Source: Curtobacterium sp. 'Ferrero'
Lineage (GTDB): Bacteria > Actinomycetota > Actinomycetes > Actinomycetales > Microbacteriaceae
NCBI RefSeq assembly: GCF_002412165.1
Contig: NZ_NXIA01000009.1
Coordinates: forward strand, 1-64,000
Length of the DNA: 64,000 nucleotides
Direction of reading: 5' to 3'
A program made the translations under genes and the position numbers. The number at the start of each line of letters is the position of its first letter. Positions within the stretch are counted from its first letter, which is position 1. Below the pieces are notes generated by a model. It was not told the DNA's origin, ran no database searches, and saw only the letters and a program-made list of their open reading frames with translations. Below, in pieces: positions 17,401-26,079 of the stretch.

Positions 17401-18433
17401 CTCCCGGCCCGACCCGCTGCCCTGTCTCGTCGACGACCGCCAGGTCCCACCCGTCGAGCGGGAGCCCGATCCGCACCGGGCCGCTGCCGTCCATGAGCGC
17501 CCCGCACGCCACCACGGTCGCCTCCGTCGGACCGTACGTGTTCCACAGCTCACGGTCCCGGCTCGCGATGCGCGCCGCCAGCTCCGGCGGGCACGCCTCA
17601 CCGCCGAAGATCACCAGCCGCACCTGCTCGAGCGCGTCGTCGGGCCACAGCGCCGCGAGGGTCGGCACCGTCGACACGACCGTGATCGTGTGCGCGATGA
17701 GCCACGGACCGAGGTCGACCCCGGTCCGCACCAGCGACCGCGGCGCCGGCACCAGGCACGCACCGTGCCCCCACGCCAGCCACATCTCCTCGCACGACGC
17801 GTCGAACGCCACGCTCAACCCCGCGAGCACCCGGTCCCCGGGGCCGATCGGGGCGGCCTGCAGGAACATCCGCGCTTCGGCGTCGACGAACGCGGCGGCG
17901 GAGCGGTGCGTCACGGCCACCCCCTTCGGGACGCCGGTCGACCCCGACGTGAAGATGACCCACGCGTCGTCCTCCAGCCGCGGAGGCTCGGCGCTCGCCG
18001 CCGGGTCGACGACGGACAGCGGAGTGCCCTCCCGGTCGGCCAGCACCCCGCCCGCACCGATCACGCCTGTGACGTCGGCCTCGCCGAAGACGAGGGCGGC
18101 ACGCTCCTCCGGGTCGTCCGCGTCGACCGGCACGTACGCTGCCCCCGCGGCCAGCACCGCCAGGATCGACACGTACAGGTCTCGGCCGCCGGAGGGGATC
18201 CGGACGCCCACCCGGTCGCCGCGGCGCACGCCACGCCGGGCGAGGTCGTCCGCCCGCTGCCGCACGGTGTCGAGGAGGGTCGCGTAGTCGACGGTGCCCG
18301 CCGGGTCCTCGAGAGCGAGCGCCTCCGGGTGCTGCTGGGCCGTCGCGGCGAGGACGTCGAGGAGGGTCCGAGGCGCCGGGGCGTGCGCGCCCCGGGCGAG
18401 TTCCTGCTGGGCGTTCCCGGTGCCGGTGGTCAT
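14489..18433 (-). CDS. Pls/PosA-type single-module non-ribosomal peptide synthetase
   Basis: 1314 residues, close to epsilon-poly-lysine synthetase (about 1,300). Adenylation domain: A2 AAGAAYVPVD (95-104), A3 FTSGSTGVPKGVAVTH (161-176), A4 FDASCEEMW (210-218), A5 NTYGPTEA (298-305), A7/A8 YRSGDL and GGRRIELGEV (381-416), A10 SGKVDRAALP (487-496). Carrier domain: FFAHGGGSL with Ser541 for phosphopantetheine. The remaining 720 residues hold membrane helix pairs separating three tandem soluble segments rich in hexapeptide-like turns (for example LDAGATLGPHSVVLPAAGIG), the architecture of membrane homopoly(amino acid) synthetases. No condensation or thioesterase domain. Start ATG has GAGAGGGAC upstream; a TATGAT -10 lies at 18466-18471. 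Product unknown. Confidence 0.9.
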   Translation of the reverse strand: MTTGTGNAQQELARGAHAPAPRTLLDVLAATAQQHPEALALEDPAGTVDYATLLDTVRQRADDLARRGVRRGDRVGVRIPSGGRDLYVSILAVLAAGAAYVPVDADDPEERAALVFGEADVTGVIGAGGVLADREGTPLSVVDPAASAEPPRLEDDAWVIFTSGSTGVPKGVAVTHRSAAAFVDAEARMFLQAAPIGPGDRVLAGLSVAFDASCEEMWLAWGHGACLVPAPRSLVRTGVDLGPWLIAHTITVVSTVPTLAALWPDDALEQVRLVIFGGEACPPELAARIASRDRELWNTYGPTEATVVACGALMDGSGPVRIGLPLDGWDLAVVDETGQRVGPGGVGELVIGGVGLGRYLDPAKDAEKYAAFPELGWARAYRSGDLVRYEPEGLVFQGRADDQVKLGGRRIELGEVDAALQALDDVAGGAAVVQRTPAGNQVLVGYVAPVAGRTVDVAAANARLRQELPAALVPLVAVVDAMPTRTSGKVDRAALPWPLPGTDGAAVLPDTVAWIAERWSAILGVPVSSVDDDFFAHGGGSLTAAQLVSAIRERFPTTTVADVYDHPRIGALAEALEASGAVEVSERDVRPVPPVTGFVMTLLGLPVQILRGLRVLTWTALVAAVLHATTLPFLPTLPWPWLVVALLVFVTPVGKMALTVVLARLLLVGVRPGDHPRGGQVHVRVWLAERIAEAVDGPSTAGAPWISYYARALGAQIGRDVDLHTLPPVTGMLRVGARASIEPEVDLAGHWVDGDVFRLGPVRVGADAVVHSRSTLLPGAHVGAGAEVEAGSSVAGRVPDGERWAGSPAERVGSARHGREARPASPRRWLLAYGAGSVTVAGLPVVGVAVGLLVAAAVVGRAPTLGTAVLRGLAAVPLATIVAGATYALLVVVAVRLLGLGLREGSHPVRGRTGWQVWSTERVLDAARTLLFPLYASLVTPLWLRLLGARVGRDTEISTVLLVPALTQIASGAFLADDTMVATYELGGGRVTIGRSKVGRRAFLGNSGMTGAGRSVPREALVAVLSAVPKKAKRGSSWLGSPPVRLRRAATQFDEERTFRPPRRLKVARGAWELLRLVAPMVSAAIALGVVGTLLALWSAVGFGWTVVLAGPVLIAAGAVAAVVSTAAKWGFVGRILTGEHPLWSSFVWRNEVQDTFVETVARPWFAEQATGTPALAVWLRSLGASIGRGAWIETYWLPEADLVTIGAGASVARGTVVQTHLFHDRVMQLDAVRLDAGATLGPHSVVLPAAGIGAGATVGPASLVMRGEQVPAGSLWSGNPIAPWVAPPWTGSGSGSAAAERTARTLDGAVVPD

Positions 18434-18465
18434 CGAGTCCCTCTCGTCGTGCGCTGGACGGCCGG

Positions 18466-18471
18466 ATCATA
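18466..18471 (-). promoter_or_regulatory. -10 element (TATGAT) of the Pls-like synthetase operon
   Basis: On the minus strand TATGAT, one base from the TATAAT consensus, lies 32 bases upstream of the ATG at 18433, leaving a short leader that contains the GAGAGGG ribosome site. Confidence 0.5.
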
Positions 18472-18566
18472 GGGGGTCGAGGTGACGCGCCTGCGAACCG
18501 TGACGTCCGGCTCCCACCCGCTCCCGTCGTGACACGCCCTGGTCATGAGGTGGGGCGGAGACCTGC

Positions 18567-18572
18567 TACGGT
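18567..18572 (+). promoter_or_regulatory. Candidate -10 (TACGGT) of the tRNA-Arg gene
   Basis: TACGGT ends 14 bases before the tRNA 5' end. The flanking -35 region is not clear. Confidence 0.4.
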
Positions 18573-18586
18573 TGGAGACACCCCGG

Positions 18587-18658
18587 GCCCCCATAGCTCA
18601 GGGGATAGAGCACTGCCCTCCGGAGGCAGGGGCGGAGGTTCGAATCCTCCTGGGGGCA
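18587..18658 (+). tRNA. tRNA-Arg (anticodon CCG)
   Basis: Full cloverleaf read by hand: acceptor stem GCCCCCA pairing with TGGGGGC; D arm GCTC/GAGC; anticodon stem CTGCC/GGCAG with the 7-base loop CTCCGGA giving anticodon CCG (reads CGG); T arm GGAGG/CCTCC with loop TTCGAAT; discriminator A. CCA is not encoded. CGG is a frequent Arg codon in such GC-rich genomes. argS lies about 840 bases downstream with one opposite-strand gene between. Confidence 0.95.
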
Positions 18659-18773
18659 CAGTCACATTCCCGCGCAAGCTGACGTCCTCGCTGCGCTCGG
18701 TCGGCAGCGCGCGATGTCGCGTTCCGCGACCGTCCCCCGTGGTCGGGTCCGTCAGGCGCGTCACCGTCATCTC

Positions 18774-18807
18774 GACGCGAGCAGACGCCGGACGCGAGCA
18801 GACGCCG
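18774..18807. repeat. 17-base exact tandem duplication
   Basis: GACGCGAGCAGACGCCG at 18774-18790 is repeated exactly at 18791-18807, running directly into the large palindrome at 18803-18852. Confidence 0.8.
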
Positions 18808-18852
18808 GACGGGAGGCGCGGGGCGGCGCCGCCCCACGCCTCCCGTCCGGCG
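18803..18852. repeat. 50-base near-perfect palindrome, same family as 6361-6400
   Basis: Left arm 18803-18827 and right arm 18828-18852 are reverse complements with one mismatch. The inner 40 bases share GACGGGAGGC, GGCGCCGCC and GCCTCCCGTC with the 6361-6400 palindrome. It sits 10 bases past the stop of the minus-strand lipoprotein gene and downstream of the plus-strand tRNA, so it may terminate both. No T-tract. Confidence 0.75.
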
Positions 18853-18861
18853 CGGCGCGGC

Positions 18862-19437
18862 TCAGGACCCGGGGGTCGCCGACGGCGACGCGCCCGGCGC
18901 GACCACGCTGCGGACGGCGTCGATCACCGGCTGCGCTCCGCCCGGCTCGGTGAACAGCGTCGACGAGGCCGTGATCCAGTACGGGTCGGCGAACGCGTCG
19001 GCGCGACCCACACCGTCGTCCGCGAGCGCGAAGTACCCCTCGACGCGGTAGGTCGGCACCGAACCGCCCCGCTCGTAGAGCGCGTCCTTCAGGTTCGTGA
19101 GCGACTTCTCAGGCAGGTCGGCCACGGCGAGCGTGATGGTGACGGCGTGGTCGTCGACCTCGCGGAACCGGCACACACGGCCCTGCTGTTGGGCGATCGT
19201 CGCGGCCGGCGTGCCCTTCGCCGGGGTGAACGACGACACCTGCTCGAACGCCTTCCCGTAGACGGCCAGCGACTCGAGGGGCAGCAGCTCGGCACAGGTC
19301 TGCGACACCGGCTTGCCGATCGGCGTGGCCGTCGCCGTCGGCGCGGGGGACCCGCCCGAGCACGCTGCGAGGACGATCGTGACGGAGGCGCTGAGGGCGG
19401 CGGCGGTGATCGCCCGGACGCGGCTGCGGGAGGTCAT
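18862..19437 (-). CDS. Putative lipoprotein of unknown function
   Basis: 191-residue exported protein. The N-terminus MTSRSRVRAITAAALSASV leads to lipobox LAAC (Cys about residue 26), followed by a Ser/Pro/Thr-rich linker. The mature part has two Cys (QTCAELLPLES and GRVCRFREVDD) that could form a disulfide, and resembles the DUF3558-like small actinobacterial lipoproteins only in general style. An in-frame ATG 18 bases upstream (19455) is an alternative start. Divergent from argS with a 58-base gap. Function unknown. Confidence 0.8.
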   Translation of the reverse strand: MTSRSRVRAITAAALSASVTIVLAACSGGSPAPTATATPIGKPVSQTCAELLPLESLAVYGKAFEQVSSFTPAKGTPAATIAQQQGRVCRFREVDDHAVTITLAVADLPEKSLTNLKDALYERGGSVPTYRVEGYFALADDGVGRADAFADPYWITASSTLFTEPGGAQPVIDAVRSVVAPGASPSATPGS

Positions 19438-19481
19438 CCGCACATGATGGCGCATCGTCCGGGACGGCCGGTGGACGCCGG

Positions 19482-19487
19482 TAGGAT
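19482..19487 (+). promoter_or_regulatory. -10 element (TAGGAT) of argS, near-leaderless
   Basis: TAGGAT is followed by eight bases and then the argS ATG at 19496. The lysA start at 22152 has the same hexamer and spacing. Confidence 0.5.
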
Positions 19488-19495
19488 CGATCGCT

Positions 19496-21166
19496 ATGAC
19501 CCCAGCCGAACTCTCCGCCGCGTACCTGTCGATCCTGACGGGGATCGTGGAGCGACGAGGCGCGTCGGACACCGTCGAGGTGCAGGAGCAGCACGCCGCC
19601 CTCGAACGGCCGAAGAACCGCGCGCACGGCGACTGGGCGTCGAACGCCGCGATGCAGCTCGCGAAGCGCCTCGGCACGAACCCGCGCGAGCTCGCGACGG
19701 AGATCGCCGGCGAGCTCACCGAGCTCGACGGCGTGGCCTCGGTGGACGTCGCCGGCCCCGGCTTCATCAACATCACGCTCGACGCCGCAGCTGCCGGCGC
19801 GATCGCCCGCACCATCGTCGAGGAAGGCGCTTCCTTCGGGCACGGCGACCTCTACGACGGGGTGAAGATCGACCTCGAGTTCGTGTCCGCGAACCCGACC
19901 GGGCCGATCCACATGGGCGGCGTCCGCTGGGCCGCGGTCGGCGACAGCCTCGCCCGCGTGTTCGAGGCGCAGGGCGGGCTCGTCACCCGCGAGTACTACT
20001 TCAACGACCACGGCGCGCAGATCGACCGGTTCGCCCGGTCCCTCGTCGCGTCGGCGCTCGGCGAGCCCACGCCGGAGGACGGCTACGGCGGTGCGTACAT
20101 CGGCGAGATCGCGGCGCGCGTGATCGCGACGCTGCCCGCCGGCACCGACGTGCGGGACCTGCCGCGGGACGAGGCGCAGGAGCTGTTCCGGCGCGAGGGC
20201 GTCGAGTTCATGTTCGCGGACATCAAGTCCTCGCTGCACGACTTCGGCGTCGACTTCGACGTGTACTTCCATGAGAACTCGCTGCACGAGTCGAAGGCCG
20301 TCGAGCGTGCCATCGAGCGGCTGCAGTCCCTCGGCAAGATGTACGAGGCCGAGGGTGCGCTGTGGCTCCGCACGACCGACTTCGGCGACGACCGCGACCG
20401 CGTGGTCATCAAGTCCGACGGTCAGCCGGCGTACATCGCGGGCGACCTGGCGTACTACCTCGACAAGCGCGAGCGCGGGTTCGAGCGGAACCTCATCATG
20501 CTCGGCGCCGACCACCACGGCTACGTCGGCCGGATGATGGCGATGTGCGCCGCGTTCGGCGACGAGCCGGGCAAGAACCTCGAGATCCTCATCGGGCAGA
20601 TGGTGAACCTGCTCAAGGACGGCGAACCGATGCGCATGTCGAAGCGCGCGGGCACGATCGTCACGATGGAGGACCTCGTCGACGCCGTCGGTGTGGACGC
20701 CGGCCGGTACGCCCTCGTGCGGTTCGCCAGCGACACGTCGATCGACATCGACCTCGACCTGCTGACGAAGCGGACGAACGACAACCCGGTCTTCTACGTT
20801 CAGTACGCCCACGCCCGCACGCAGTCGGTCGCCCGCAACGCCGCTGCCGCCGGGGTCGACCGGTCCGCGTTCGACGCCTCGCTCCTGACGCACGAGTCCG
20901 AGAGCACCCTCGTCGGGGCCCTCGCCGAGTACCCACGGGTCGTCCGGCAGGCCGCGGAGCTCCGCGAGCCGCACCGCATCGCGCGCTACATCGAGCAGCT
21001 CGCCGGGCTCTACCACCGCTGGTACGACTCCTGCCGCGTGACGCCGCTCGGCGACGAGGCCGTGACGGACCTCCACCGCACCCGGCTCTGGCTGAACGAC
21101 GCCACGGGCCAGGTCATCCGCAACGGCCTGGGCCTGCTCGGGGTGAGCGCACCCGAGCGCATGTAG
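19496..21166 (+). CDS. argS: Arginyl-tRNA synthetase
   Basis: Class I aminoacyl-tRNA synthetase (556 aa) charging tRNA-Arg. Seen: N-terminal Arg-tRNA-synt N domain with GFINITLD, the HIGH-type signature [18 protein letters not shown] (HMGG), the KMSKS-like [17 protein letters not shown], and the C-terminal DALR anticodon-binding domain ending [10 protein letters not shown]. Length is normal. No Shine-Dalgarno is visible, in line with a near-leaderless mRNA. Its position before lysA and hom follows the usual actinobacterial order. Confidence 0.97.
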   Translation: MTPAELSAAYLSILTGIVERRGASDTVEVQEQHAALERPKNRAHGDWASNAAMQLAKRLGTNPRELATEIAGELTELDGVASVDVAGPGFINITLDAAAAGAIARTIVEEGASFGHGDLYDGVKIDLEFVSANPTGPIHMGGVRWAAVGDSLARVFEAQGGLVTREYYFNDHGAQIDRFARSLVASALGEPTPEDGYGGAYIGEIAARVIATLPAGTDVRDLPRDEAQELFRREGVEFMFADIKSSLHDFGVDFDVYFHENSLHESKAVERAIERLQSLGKMYEAEGALWLRTTDFGDDRDRVVIKSDGQPAYIAGDLAYYLDKRERGFERNLIMLGADHHGYVGRMMAMCAAFGDEPGKNLEILIGQMVNLLKDGEPMRMSKRAGTIVTMEDLVDAVGVDAGRYALVRFASDTSIDIDLDLLTKRTNDNPVFYVQYAHARTQSVARNAAAAGVDRSAFDASLLTHESESTLVGALAEYPRVVRQAAELREPHRIARYIEQLAGLYHRWYDSCRVTPLGDEAVTDLHRTRLWLNDATGQVIRNGLGLLGVSAPERM

Positions 21167-21180
21167 CCGCTCCGCTGCCG

Positions 21181-21242
21181 AAACCAGGTTCTGGACACGG
21201 AACCGCGGTCTTCCGTGGTGCTGTGTCCGGAACCTGGTTCCG
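21181..21242. repeat. Long inverted repeat downstream of argS
   Basis: Arm 21181-21199 (GAAACCAGGTTCTGGACAC) pairs with 21224-21242 at 17 of 19 positions, the mismatches being wobble-compatible on one strand. An inner 7-base stem CACGGAA/TTCCGTG lies between. It starts 14 bases after the argS stop and is a good candidate terminator stem-loop, without a T-tract. Confidence 0.65.
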
Positions 21243-21352
21243 CAACGCGGGTCGCCGCTCGTCGCGCGCCCAGCGCACCCGCGGCGGACGCCCACCGGGC
21301 GCACGCCGCGCCTCCAGGCTGGTCGATGGTGGGTGCTGGCAGGGTGGGACGC

Positions 21353-22108
21353 ATGACCGCCGCCCCCGCCGTCCGCCCGAAGCGCCGCCGCTGGCCGATC
21401 GTCCTGGTCGCGGTCGTCGTCGTGCTCGCCGCCCTCGTCGTCGTCGCGGAGTTCGTCCTCCGTGGCGTCGTCGACCGCATCATCGCCCAGCAGGTCGAGC
21501 AGGCGCTCCCGGAAGGTGCGACCGGTCAGGTCGAGGCGCACGCGGACGGCATCGTCATCCCGCAGCTGCTGTCCGGCACCCTCGACCAGGTCGAGATCTC
21601 CTCCCGGAAGATCACGATCGACGGCATCCCGCTCGCCGCCGACGTCACCGCGCACGACGTCCCGGTCGACGGCAAGGGCGACGTCCGCGACGTGGACGGC
21701 ACCGTCACGCTGGCGTCCTCGAGCGTGAAGGACCTCGCGAAGTACAGTCCGCTGTTCGACCGGCTGAAGCTCGTCGACGGGGGAGTGGAGCTCTCCGGCA
21801 CAACCGCCGTCCTCGGCTATGACATCTCGTACGCGGCCAAGGGTGACGTCACGGCGCAGTCCGACGGCAAGGGCATCACGATCACCCCGCAGAGCGTCCG
21901 CGTCACGAACTCCTCGCTCGGCCTGAAGATCGACTCGATCCCCGGCGTCACCGACGTGCCGGTCCAGGTGTGCACGGCGAAGTTCCTGCCACAGGCGCTG
22001 GCCGTCCGCGACCTGCGCATCACGGCCGAGCAGGCGACGGTCCGCGTGACCGCGGACTCGCTGCCGCTGAGCGAGGCCGGCCTGCAGACGCTCGGCACCT
22101 GCTCGTAA
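21353..22108 (+). CDS. DUF2993 (LmeA-like) membrane-anchored protein
   Basis: 251 residues. A basic N-terminus (PKRRR) and one transmembrane helix (WPIVLVAVVVVLAALVVVAE, about residues 14-33) precede an exported domain of repeated beta-strands typical of DUF2993, such as GTLDQVEISSRKITIDGIPL and VPVDGKGDVRDVDGTVTL. A mycobacterial homologue, LmeA, acts in lipomannan maturation; lipid binding is therefore a reasonable but unproven idea. ATG 21353 is preceded by AGGGTGGG; an ATG at 21326 is an alternative. It is inserted between argS and lysA. Confidence 0.85.
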   Translation: MTAAPAVRPKRRRWPIVLVAVVVVLAALVVVAEFVLRGVVDRIIAQQVEQALPEGATGQVEAHADGIVIPQLLSGTLDQVEISSRKITIDGIPLAADVTAHDVPVDGKGDVRDVDGTVTLASSSVKDLAKYSPLFDRLKLVDGGVELSGTTAVLGYDISYAAKGDVTAQSDGKGITITPQSVRVTNSSLGLKIDSIPGVTDVPVQVCTAKFLPQALAVRDLRITAEQATVRVTADSLPLSEAGLQTLGTCS

Positions 22109-22137
22109 CACCGGTCGGGAGGCTCGGCCCGGCTCGG

Positions 22138-22143
22138 TAGGAT
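22138..22143 (+). promoter_or_regulatory. -10 element (TAGGAT) of lysA
   Basis: TAGGAT, eight bases, then the GTG at 22152; same arrangement as argS. No ribosome site fits. Confidence 0.5.
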
Positions 22144-22151
22144 CGGGTCCC

Positions 22152-23570
22152 GTGAGCGAGAACCCCCTTGCCCCGCCGCGGCTGCGGTTCCCGACGGACG
22201 CGTCCGCGCTGACCGCGCGCATCTGGCCCGCGTCCGCGACGCGGACGGACGACGGCGAGCTGGCCGTCGGCGGCGTCACCGCCGCCGACCTCGTCGCGCA
22301 GTACGGCACCCCGCTGTACGTCGTCGACGAGCGCGACGTGCAGTCCCGCGCCGTCCGGGTGCGGAACGCGTTCGCCGACGCCTTCGGTCGCATCGGCACC
22401 CGTGCGCACGTCTACTACGCGGGCAAGGCGTTCCTGACGACGCAGGTGGCGGCGTGGATGGCCGAGGCGGACCTCCGCGTCGACGTCTGCACGGGCGGCG
22501 AGCTCGCCGTCGCACTGGCCGGCGGGGTCGACCCGGCGATGCTCGGCTTCCACGGCAACGACAAGTCCGACGCGGAGATCGCCCGCGCGGTCGAGGTCGG
22601 GGTCGGCACGATCGTCCTCGACAGCCACGAGGAGGTGCAGCGCGTCGCCCGGGCCTCCGCCGACGCCGGGGTCGTCCAGCGGGTGCGCATCCGGATCAAC
22701 AGCGGCGTGCACGCCTCGACGCACGAGTACCTCGCGACCGCCCGTGAGGACCAGAAGTTCGGCATCCCGCTGAACGAGGCCGAGCAGGCCGCGGCCGCCG
22801 TCCGCGCCGAGCCGTCGCTCGCCTTCGTCGGACTGCACTCCCACATCGGCTCGCAGATCTTCGACGAGTCCGGCTTCCGCGAGGCAGCCCGGCGCCTGAT
22901 GGACGTGCACGCCGCGCTCGTGGCGACCGGTCCGGTGCCGGAGCTCAACCTCGGCGGGGGATGGGGCATCGACTACACCGAGGCGGACTCCGCGTTCGAG
23001 CCGGAAGACGTCGCCGAGGCCCTCGCCACGATCGTCGCCGAGGCCTGTGCCGAGCGGGACATCCCCGTGCCGGAGATCGCGGTCGAGCCCGGCCGGTACA
23101 TCGTCGGACCGGCCGGCATCACGCTCTACTCAGTCGGCACGATCAAGCCCGTGACCCTGGAGCTCGACGGCGCCGACAGCACCGCGACGCGTACCTACGT
23201 GTCCGTCGACGGCGGCATGAGCGACAACGCCCGCCCGGCCCTCTACGGTGCCGACTACACCGCCCGACTCGCCCGGACCTCCGACGCGCCGGCGGTCCTG
23301 TCGCGCGTCGTGGGGAAGCACTGCGAGAGCGGCGACGTCGTCGTGAACGACGAGTACCTGCCGGGCGACGTGCACCGGGGCGACCTGCTCGCCGTCGCCG
23401 CCACGGGTGCCTACTGCTGGAGCCTCGCGAGCAACTACAACCACGTCGGCCGTCCGCCCGTCGTCGCCGTCGCGGACGGCACAACCCGTATCCTCGTCCG
23501 GGGCGAGTCGATCGACGACCTGCTCGCCCGTGACACCGGGGTCGTCCCCGCAGCCGGCCCCGCCCGGTGA
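22152..23570 (+). CDS. lysA: Diaminopimelate decarboxylase
   Basis: PLP enzyme (472 aa) converting meso-diaminopimelate to L-lysine. Fold type III motifs: YYAGKAFL with the PLP lysine K92, HSHIGSQIFDESGFREA, the glycine loop LNLGGGWGIDYTE, substrate-binding EPGRYIVGPAG, and active-site CESGDVV with a conserved Cys. The N-terminal extension of about 35 residues is usual in Actinobacteria. It lies 39 bases before hom, so lysine and threonine branch genes sit together. GTG start with near-leaderless -10. Confidence 0.96.
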   Translation: MSENPLAPPRLRFPTDASALTARIWPASATRTDDGELAVGGVTAADLVAQYGTPLYVVDERDVQSRAVRVRNAFADAFGRIGTRAHVYYAGKAFLTTQVAAWMAEADLRVDVCTGGELAVALAGGVDPAMLGFHGNDKSDAEIARAVEVGVGTIVLDSHEEVQRVARASADAGVVQRVRIRINSGVHASTHEYLATAREDQKFGIPLNEAEQAAAAVRAEPSLAFVGLHSHIGSQIFDESGFREAARRLMDVHAALVATGPVPELNLGGGWGIDYTEADSAFEPEDVAEALATIVAEACAERDIPVPEIAVEPGRYIVGPAGITLYSVGTIKPVTLELDGADSTATRTYVSVDGGMSDNARPALYGADYTARLARTSDAPAVLSRVVGKHCESGDVVVNDEYLPGDVHRGDLLAVAATGAYCWSLASNYNHVGRPPVVAVADGTTRILVRGESIDDLLARDTGVVPAAGPAR

Positions 23571-23609
23571 CGCGCCGGTGACGACCCGAACGACAGGAAC
23601 CACCTCCAG

Positions 23610-24941
23610 ATGATCGAATACCGCAACGTCCGCGTCGCGCTGCTCGGAGCCGGCTCGGTCGGCTCGCAGGTGGCACGACTGCTGCTCGAACACGGCGACG
23701 AGCTCGCCTCCCGCGCCGGAGCCGGCCTCGAACTCGTCGGGATCGCGGTGCGCGACCTCGACGCACCGCGGGACGTCGACCTGCCGCGGGAGCTCTTCAC
23801 GACGGACGCGGAGTCGCTCATCCTCGGTGCCGACATCGTCGTCGAGCTCATCGGCGGCATCGAGCCCGCGCGCACCCTCGTGCTGCAGGCGCTGCAGTCC
23901 GGCGCCGACGTCGTCACGGGCAACAAGGCGCTCCTCGCGACCCACGGACCGGAGCTGTTCGCCGCGGCCGAGCAGGTCGGCGCCCAGCTGTACTACGAGG
24001 CGGCCGTCGCCGGGGCGATCCCGATCATCCGACCGCTGCACGACTCGCTCGCCGGCGACCGCATCGAGCGGATCATGGGCATCGTCAACGGCACCACGAA
24101 CTTCATCCTCGACCTGATGGACCGCAAGGGTGCCTCGTTCGAGGACGCGCTCGCGACGGCCACGGAGCTCGGCTACGCCGAGGCCGACCCGACCGCCGAC
24201 GTCGAGGGCTACGACGCAGCACAGAAGGCCGCGATCCTCGCCTCGCTCGCGTTCCACACCTCGGTCCCGCTCGCCGCCGTGCACCGCGAGGGCATCACGG
24301 CGATCACGATCGACCAGGTCCGCGCGGCACGGAAGGCCGGCTACGTCGTGAAGATCCTCGCGACCGCCGAGCGCCTCACCGACGAGGACGGCCGTGAGGG
24401 CGTCTCCGCCCGCGTGTACCCGGCACTCGTGCCCGAGTCGCACCCGCTCGCGAGCGTGCACGGTGCGAAGAACGCCGTGTTCGTCGAGGCCGAGGCCGCC
24501 GGCGACCTCATGTTCTACGGCGCGGGCGCCGGCGGCGTCGAGACGGCGTCCGCCGTGCTCGGCGACCTCGTGTCCGCCGCGCGCCGACACGTCATCGGCG
24601 GCCCAGGCGTCGCCGAGTCGACCCAGGCGGACCTGCCCGTGTTCCCGATCGGGACCGTGCGCACCCGCTACCAGATCACGCTGCACGTCGCGGACGCCCC
24701 CGGTGTCCTGTCGACGGTCGCCGGCGTGCTCGCCAAGCACGGCGTCAGCGTGGAGACGGTCGAACAGACCAGTGCGCTGCAGACGGAGGAGCCCGGTGCC
24801 GACCGCACCGGCGGCACCGCCACGCTCGTCATCGGAACCCACCTGGCACGCGAGTCCGACCTCGCCGCCACCGTGGTGGCGCTCCGGAACGAGGACGTCG
24901 TCGCCGAGATCACCAGTGTCCTCCGGGTCGCGGGCGCCTGA
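23610..24941 (+). CDS. hom: Homoserine dehydrogenase
   Basis: Reduces aspartate semialdehyde to homoserine (443 aa). Seen: Rossmann motif [21 protein letters not shown] at the N-terminus, the catalytic-domain signature [16 protein letters not shown] and [11 protein letters not shown], and a C-terminal ACT domain ([20 protein letters not shown]) for threonine feedback. ATG 23610 is preceded by ACAGGAACC. The following thrC and thrB are in the same orientation and form the threonine operon with it. Confidence 0.97.
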   Translation: MIEYRNVRVALLGAGSVGSQVARLLLEHGDELASRAGAGLELVGIAVRDLDAPRDVDLPRELFTTDAESLILGADIVVELIGGIEPARTLVLQALQSGADVVTGNKALLATHGPELFAAAEQVGAQLYYEAAVAGAIPIIRPLHDSLAGDRIERIMGIVNGTTNFILDLMDRKGASFEDALATATELGYAEADPTADVEGYDAAQKAAILASLAFHTSVPLAAVHREGITAITIDQVRAARKAGYVVKILATAERLTDEDGREGVSARVYPALVPESHPLASVHGAKNAVFVEAEAAGDLMFYGAGAGGVETASAVLGDLVSAARRHVIGGPGVAESTQADLPVFPIGTVRTRYQITLHVADAPGVLSTVAGVLAKHGVSVETVEQTSALQTEEPGADRTGGTATLVIGTHLARESDLAATVVALRNEDVVAEITSVLRVAGA

Positions 24942-24999
24942 GCCCCGACCCCGACGGACGCACACCGACCGAACACCCAAACGGAACAAGGGGAGCCTG

Positions 25000-26079
25000 A
25001 TGGCCCACCAGTGGCAGGGAGTCCTGCGCGAGTACGCCGACCGCCTCGACGTCACCGAGGCGACGCCCGTCGTCACCCTCGGCGAGGGCGGGACCCCGCT
25101 CATCCCGGCACGACGGCTCTCCGAGCGCACCGGCGCCGACGTCTACGTCAAGTTCGAGGGCATGAACCCCACGGGCTCGTTCAAGGACCGCGGCATGACG
25201 ATGGCGATCTCGAAGGCCGTCGAGCACGGCGCGAAGGCCGTCATCTGCGCCTCGACCGGCAACACGAGCGCGTCGGCCGCGGCCTACGCGACGCACGCGG
25301 GCATCACGGCCGCGGTGCTCGTGCCCGAGGGCAAGATCGCGATGGGCAAGCTCAGCCAGGCGATCGCCCACGACGGCCAGCTCCTGCAGGTGCAGGGCAA
25401 CTTCGACGACTGCCTCGACATCGCCCGCGACCTCGCCGCGAACTACCCGGTGCACCTGGTCAACTCGGTGAACAACGACCGCATCGAGGGCCAGAAGACC
25501 GCCGCGTTCGAGGTCGTCGACGTCCTCGGCGACGCACCCGACTTCCACTTCCTGCCCGTCGGCAACGCGGGCAACTACACCGCGTACTCGCGTGGCTACC
25601 GCGAGGACGTCGCCGCCGGCCGCTCGACGAAGCTCCCGCGCATGTTCGGCTTCCAGGCCGCCGGCTCGGCACCGATCGTCCGTGGCGAGGTCGTGCCGAA
25701 GCCGGAGACGATCGCCTCGGCCATCCGCATCGGCAACCCCGCGTCGTGGCAGTACGCCCTCGAGGCCCGCGACGAGACCGACGGCTACTTCGGCGCGATC
25801 ACCGACGAGGCCATCCTCGCCGCACACCACATCCTCTCCGCCGAGGTCGGCGTGTTCGTCGAGCCGGCCTCCGCGATCGGTGTCGCCGGGCTGCTCGAGC
25901 GCGCCGACGCCGGCGTGGTCGGCAAGGGCGCGAAGGTCGTCATCACGGTCACCGGCCACGGCCTGAAGGACCCGCAGTGGGCCCTCCGCACCGAGGACGG
26001 CGGCCAGGTCGAGCCGACCGTCGTGCCCGTCGACACCCGTTCCGTCGCGGACGTGCTCGGACTGGTCGGCGCCGAGTGA
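25000..26079 (+). CDS. thrC: Threonine synthase
   Basis: PLP enzyme (359 aa) converting O-phosphohomoserine to threonine. Motif [15 protein letters not shown] carries the PLP lysine K62, and [13 protein letters not shown] and [15 protein letters not shown] form the phosphate cup and cofactor binding. The short actinobacterial class of the enzyme is indicated by length. ATG 25000 follows the ribosome site AAGGGGAGC. Its stop overlaps the thrB start by 4 bases. Confidence 0.97.
   Translation: MAHQWQGVLREYADRLDVTEATPVVTLGEGGTPLIPARRLSERTGADVYVKFEGMNPTGSFKDRGMTMAISKAVEHGAKAVICASTGNTSASAAAYATHAGITAAVLVPEGKIAMGKLSQAIAHDGQLLQVQGNFDDCLDIARDLAANYPVHLVNSVNNDRIEGQKTAAFEVVDVLGDAPDFHFLPVGNAGNYTAYSRGYREDVAAGRSTKLPRMFGFQAAGSAPIVRGEVVPKPETIASAIRIGNPASWQYALEARDETDGYFGAITDEAILAAHHILSAEVGVFVEPASAIGVAGLLERADAGVVGKGAKVVITVTGHGLKDPQWALRTEDGGQVEPTVVPVDTRSVADVLGLVGAE

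Noticed and set aside
14489..18433. Ordinary multi-module NRPS or long-chain acyl-CoA ligase
   Set aside because: There is no condensation or thioesterase domain, but a clear carrier domain and the repeated membrane/soluble C-terminal architecture of Pls-type enzymes.
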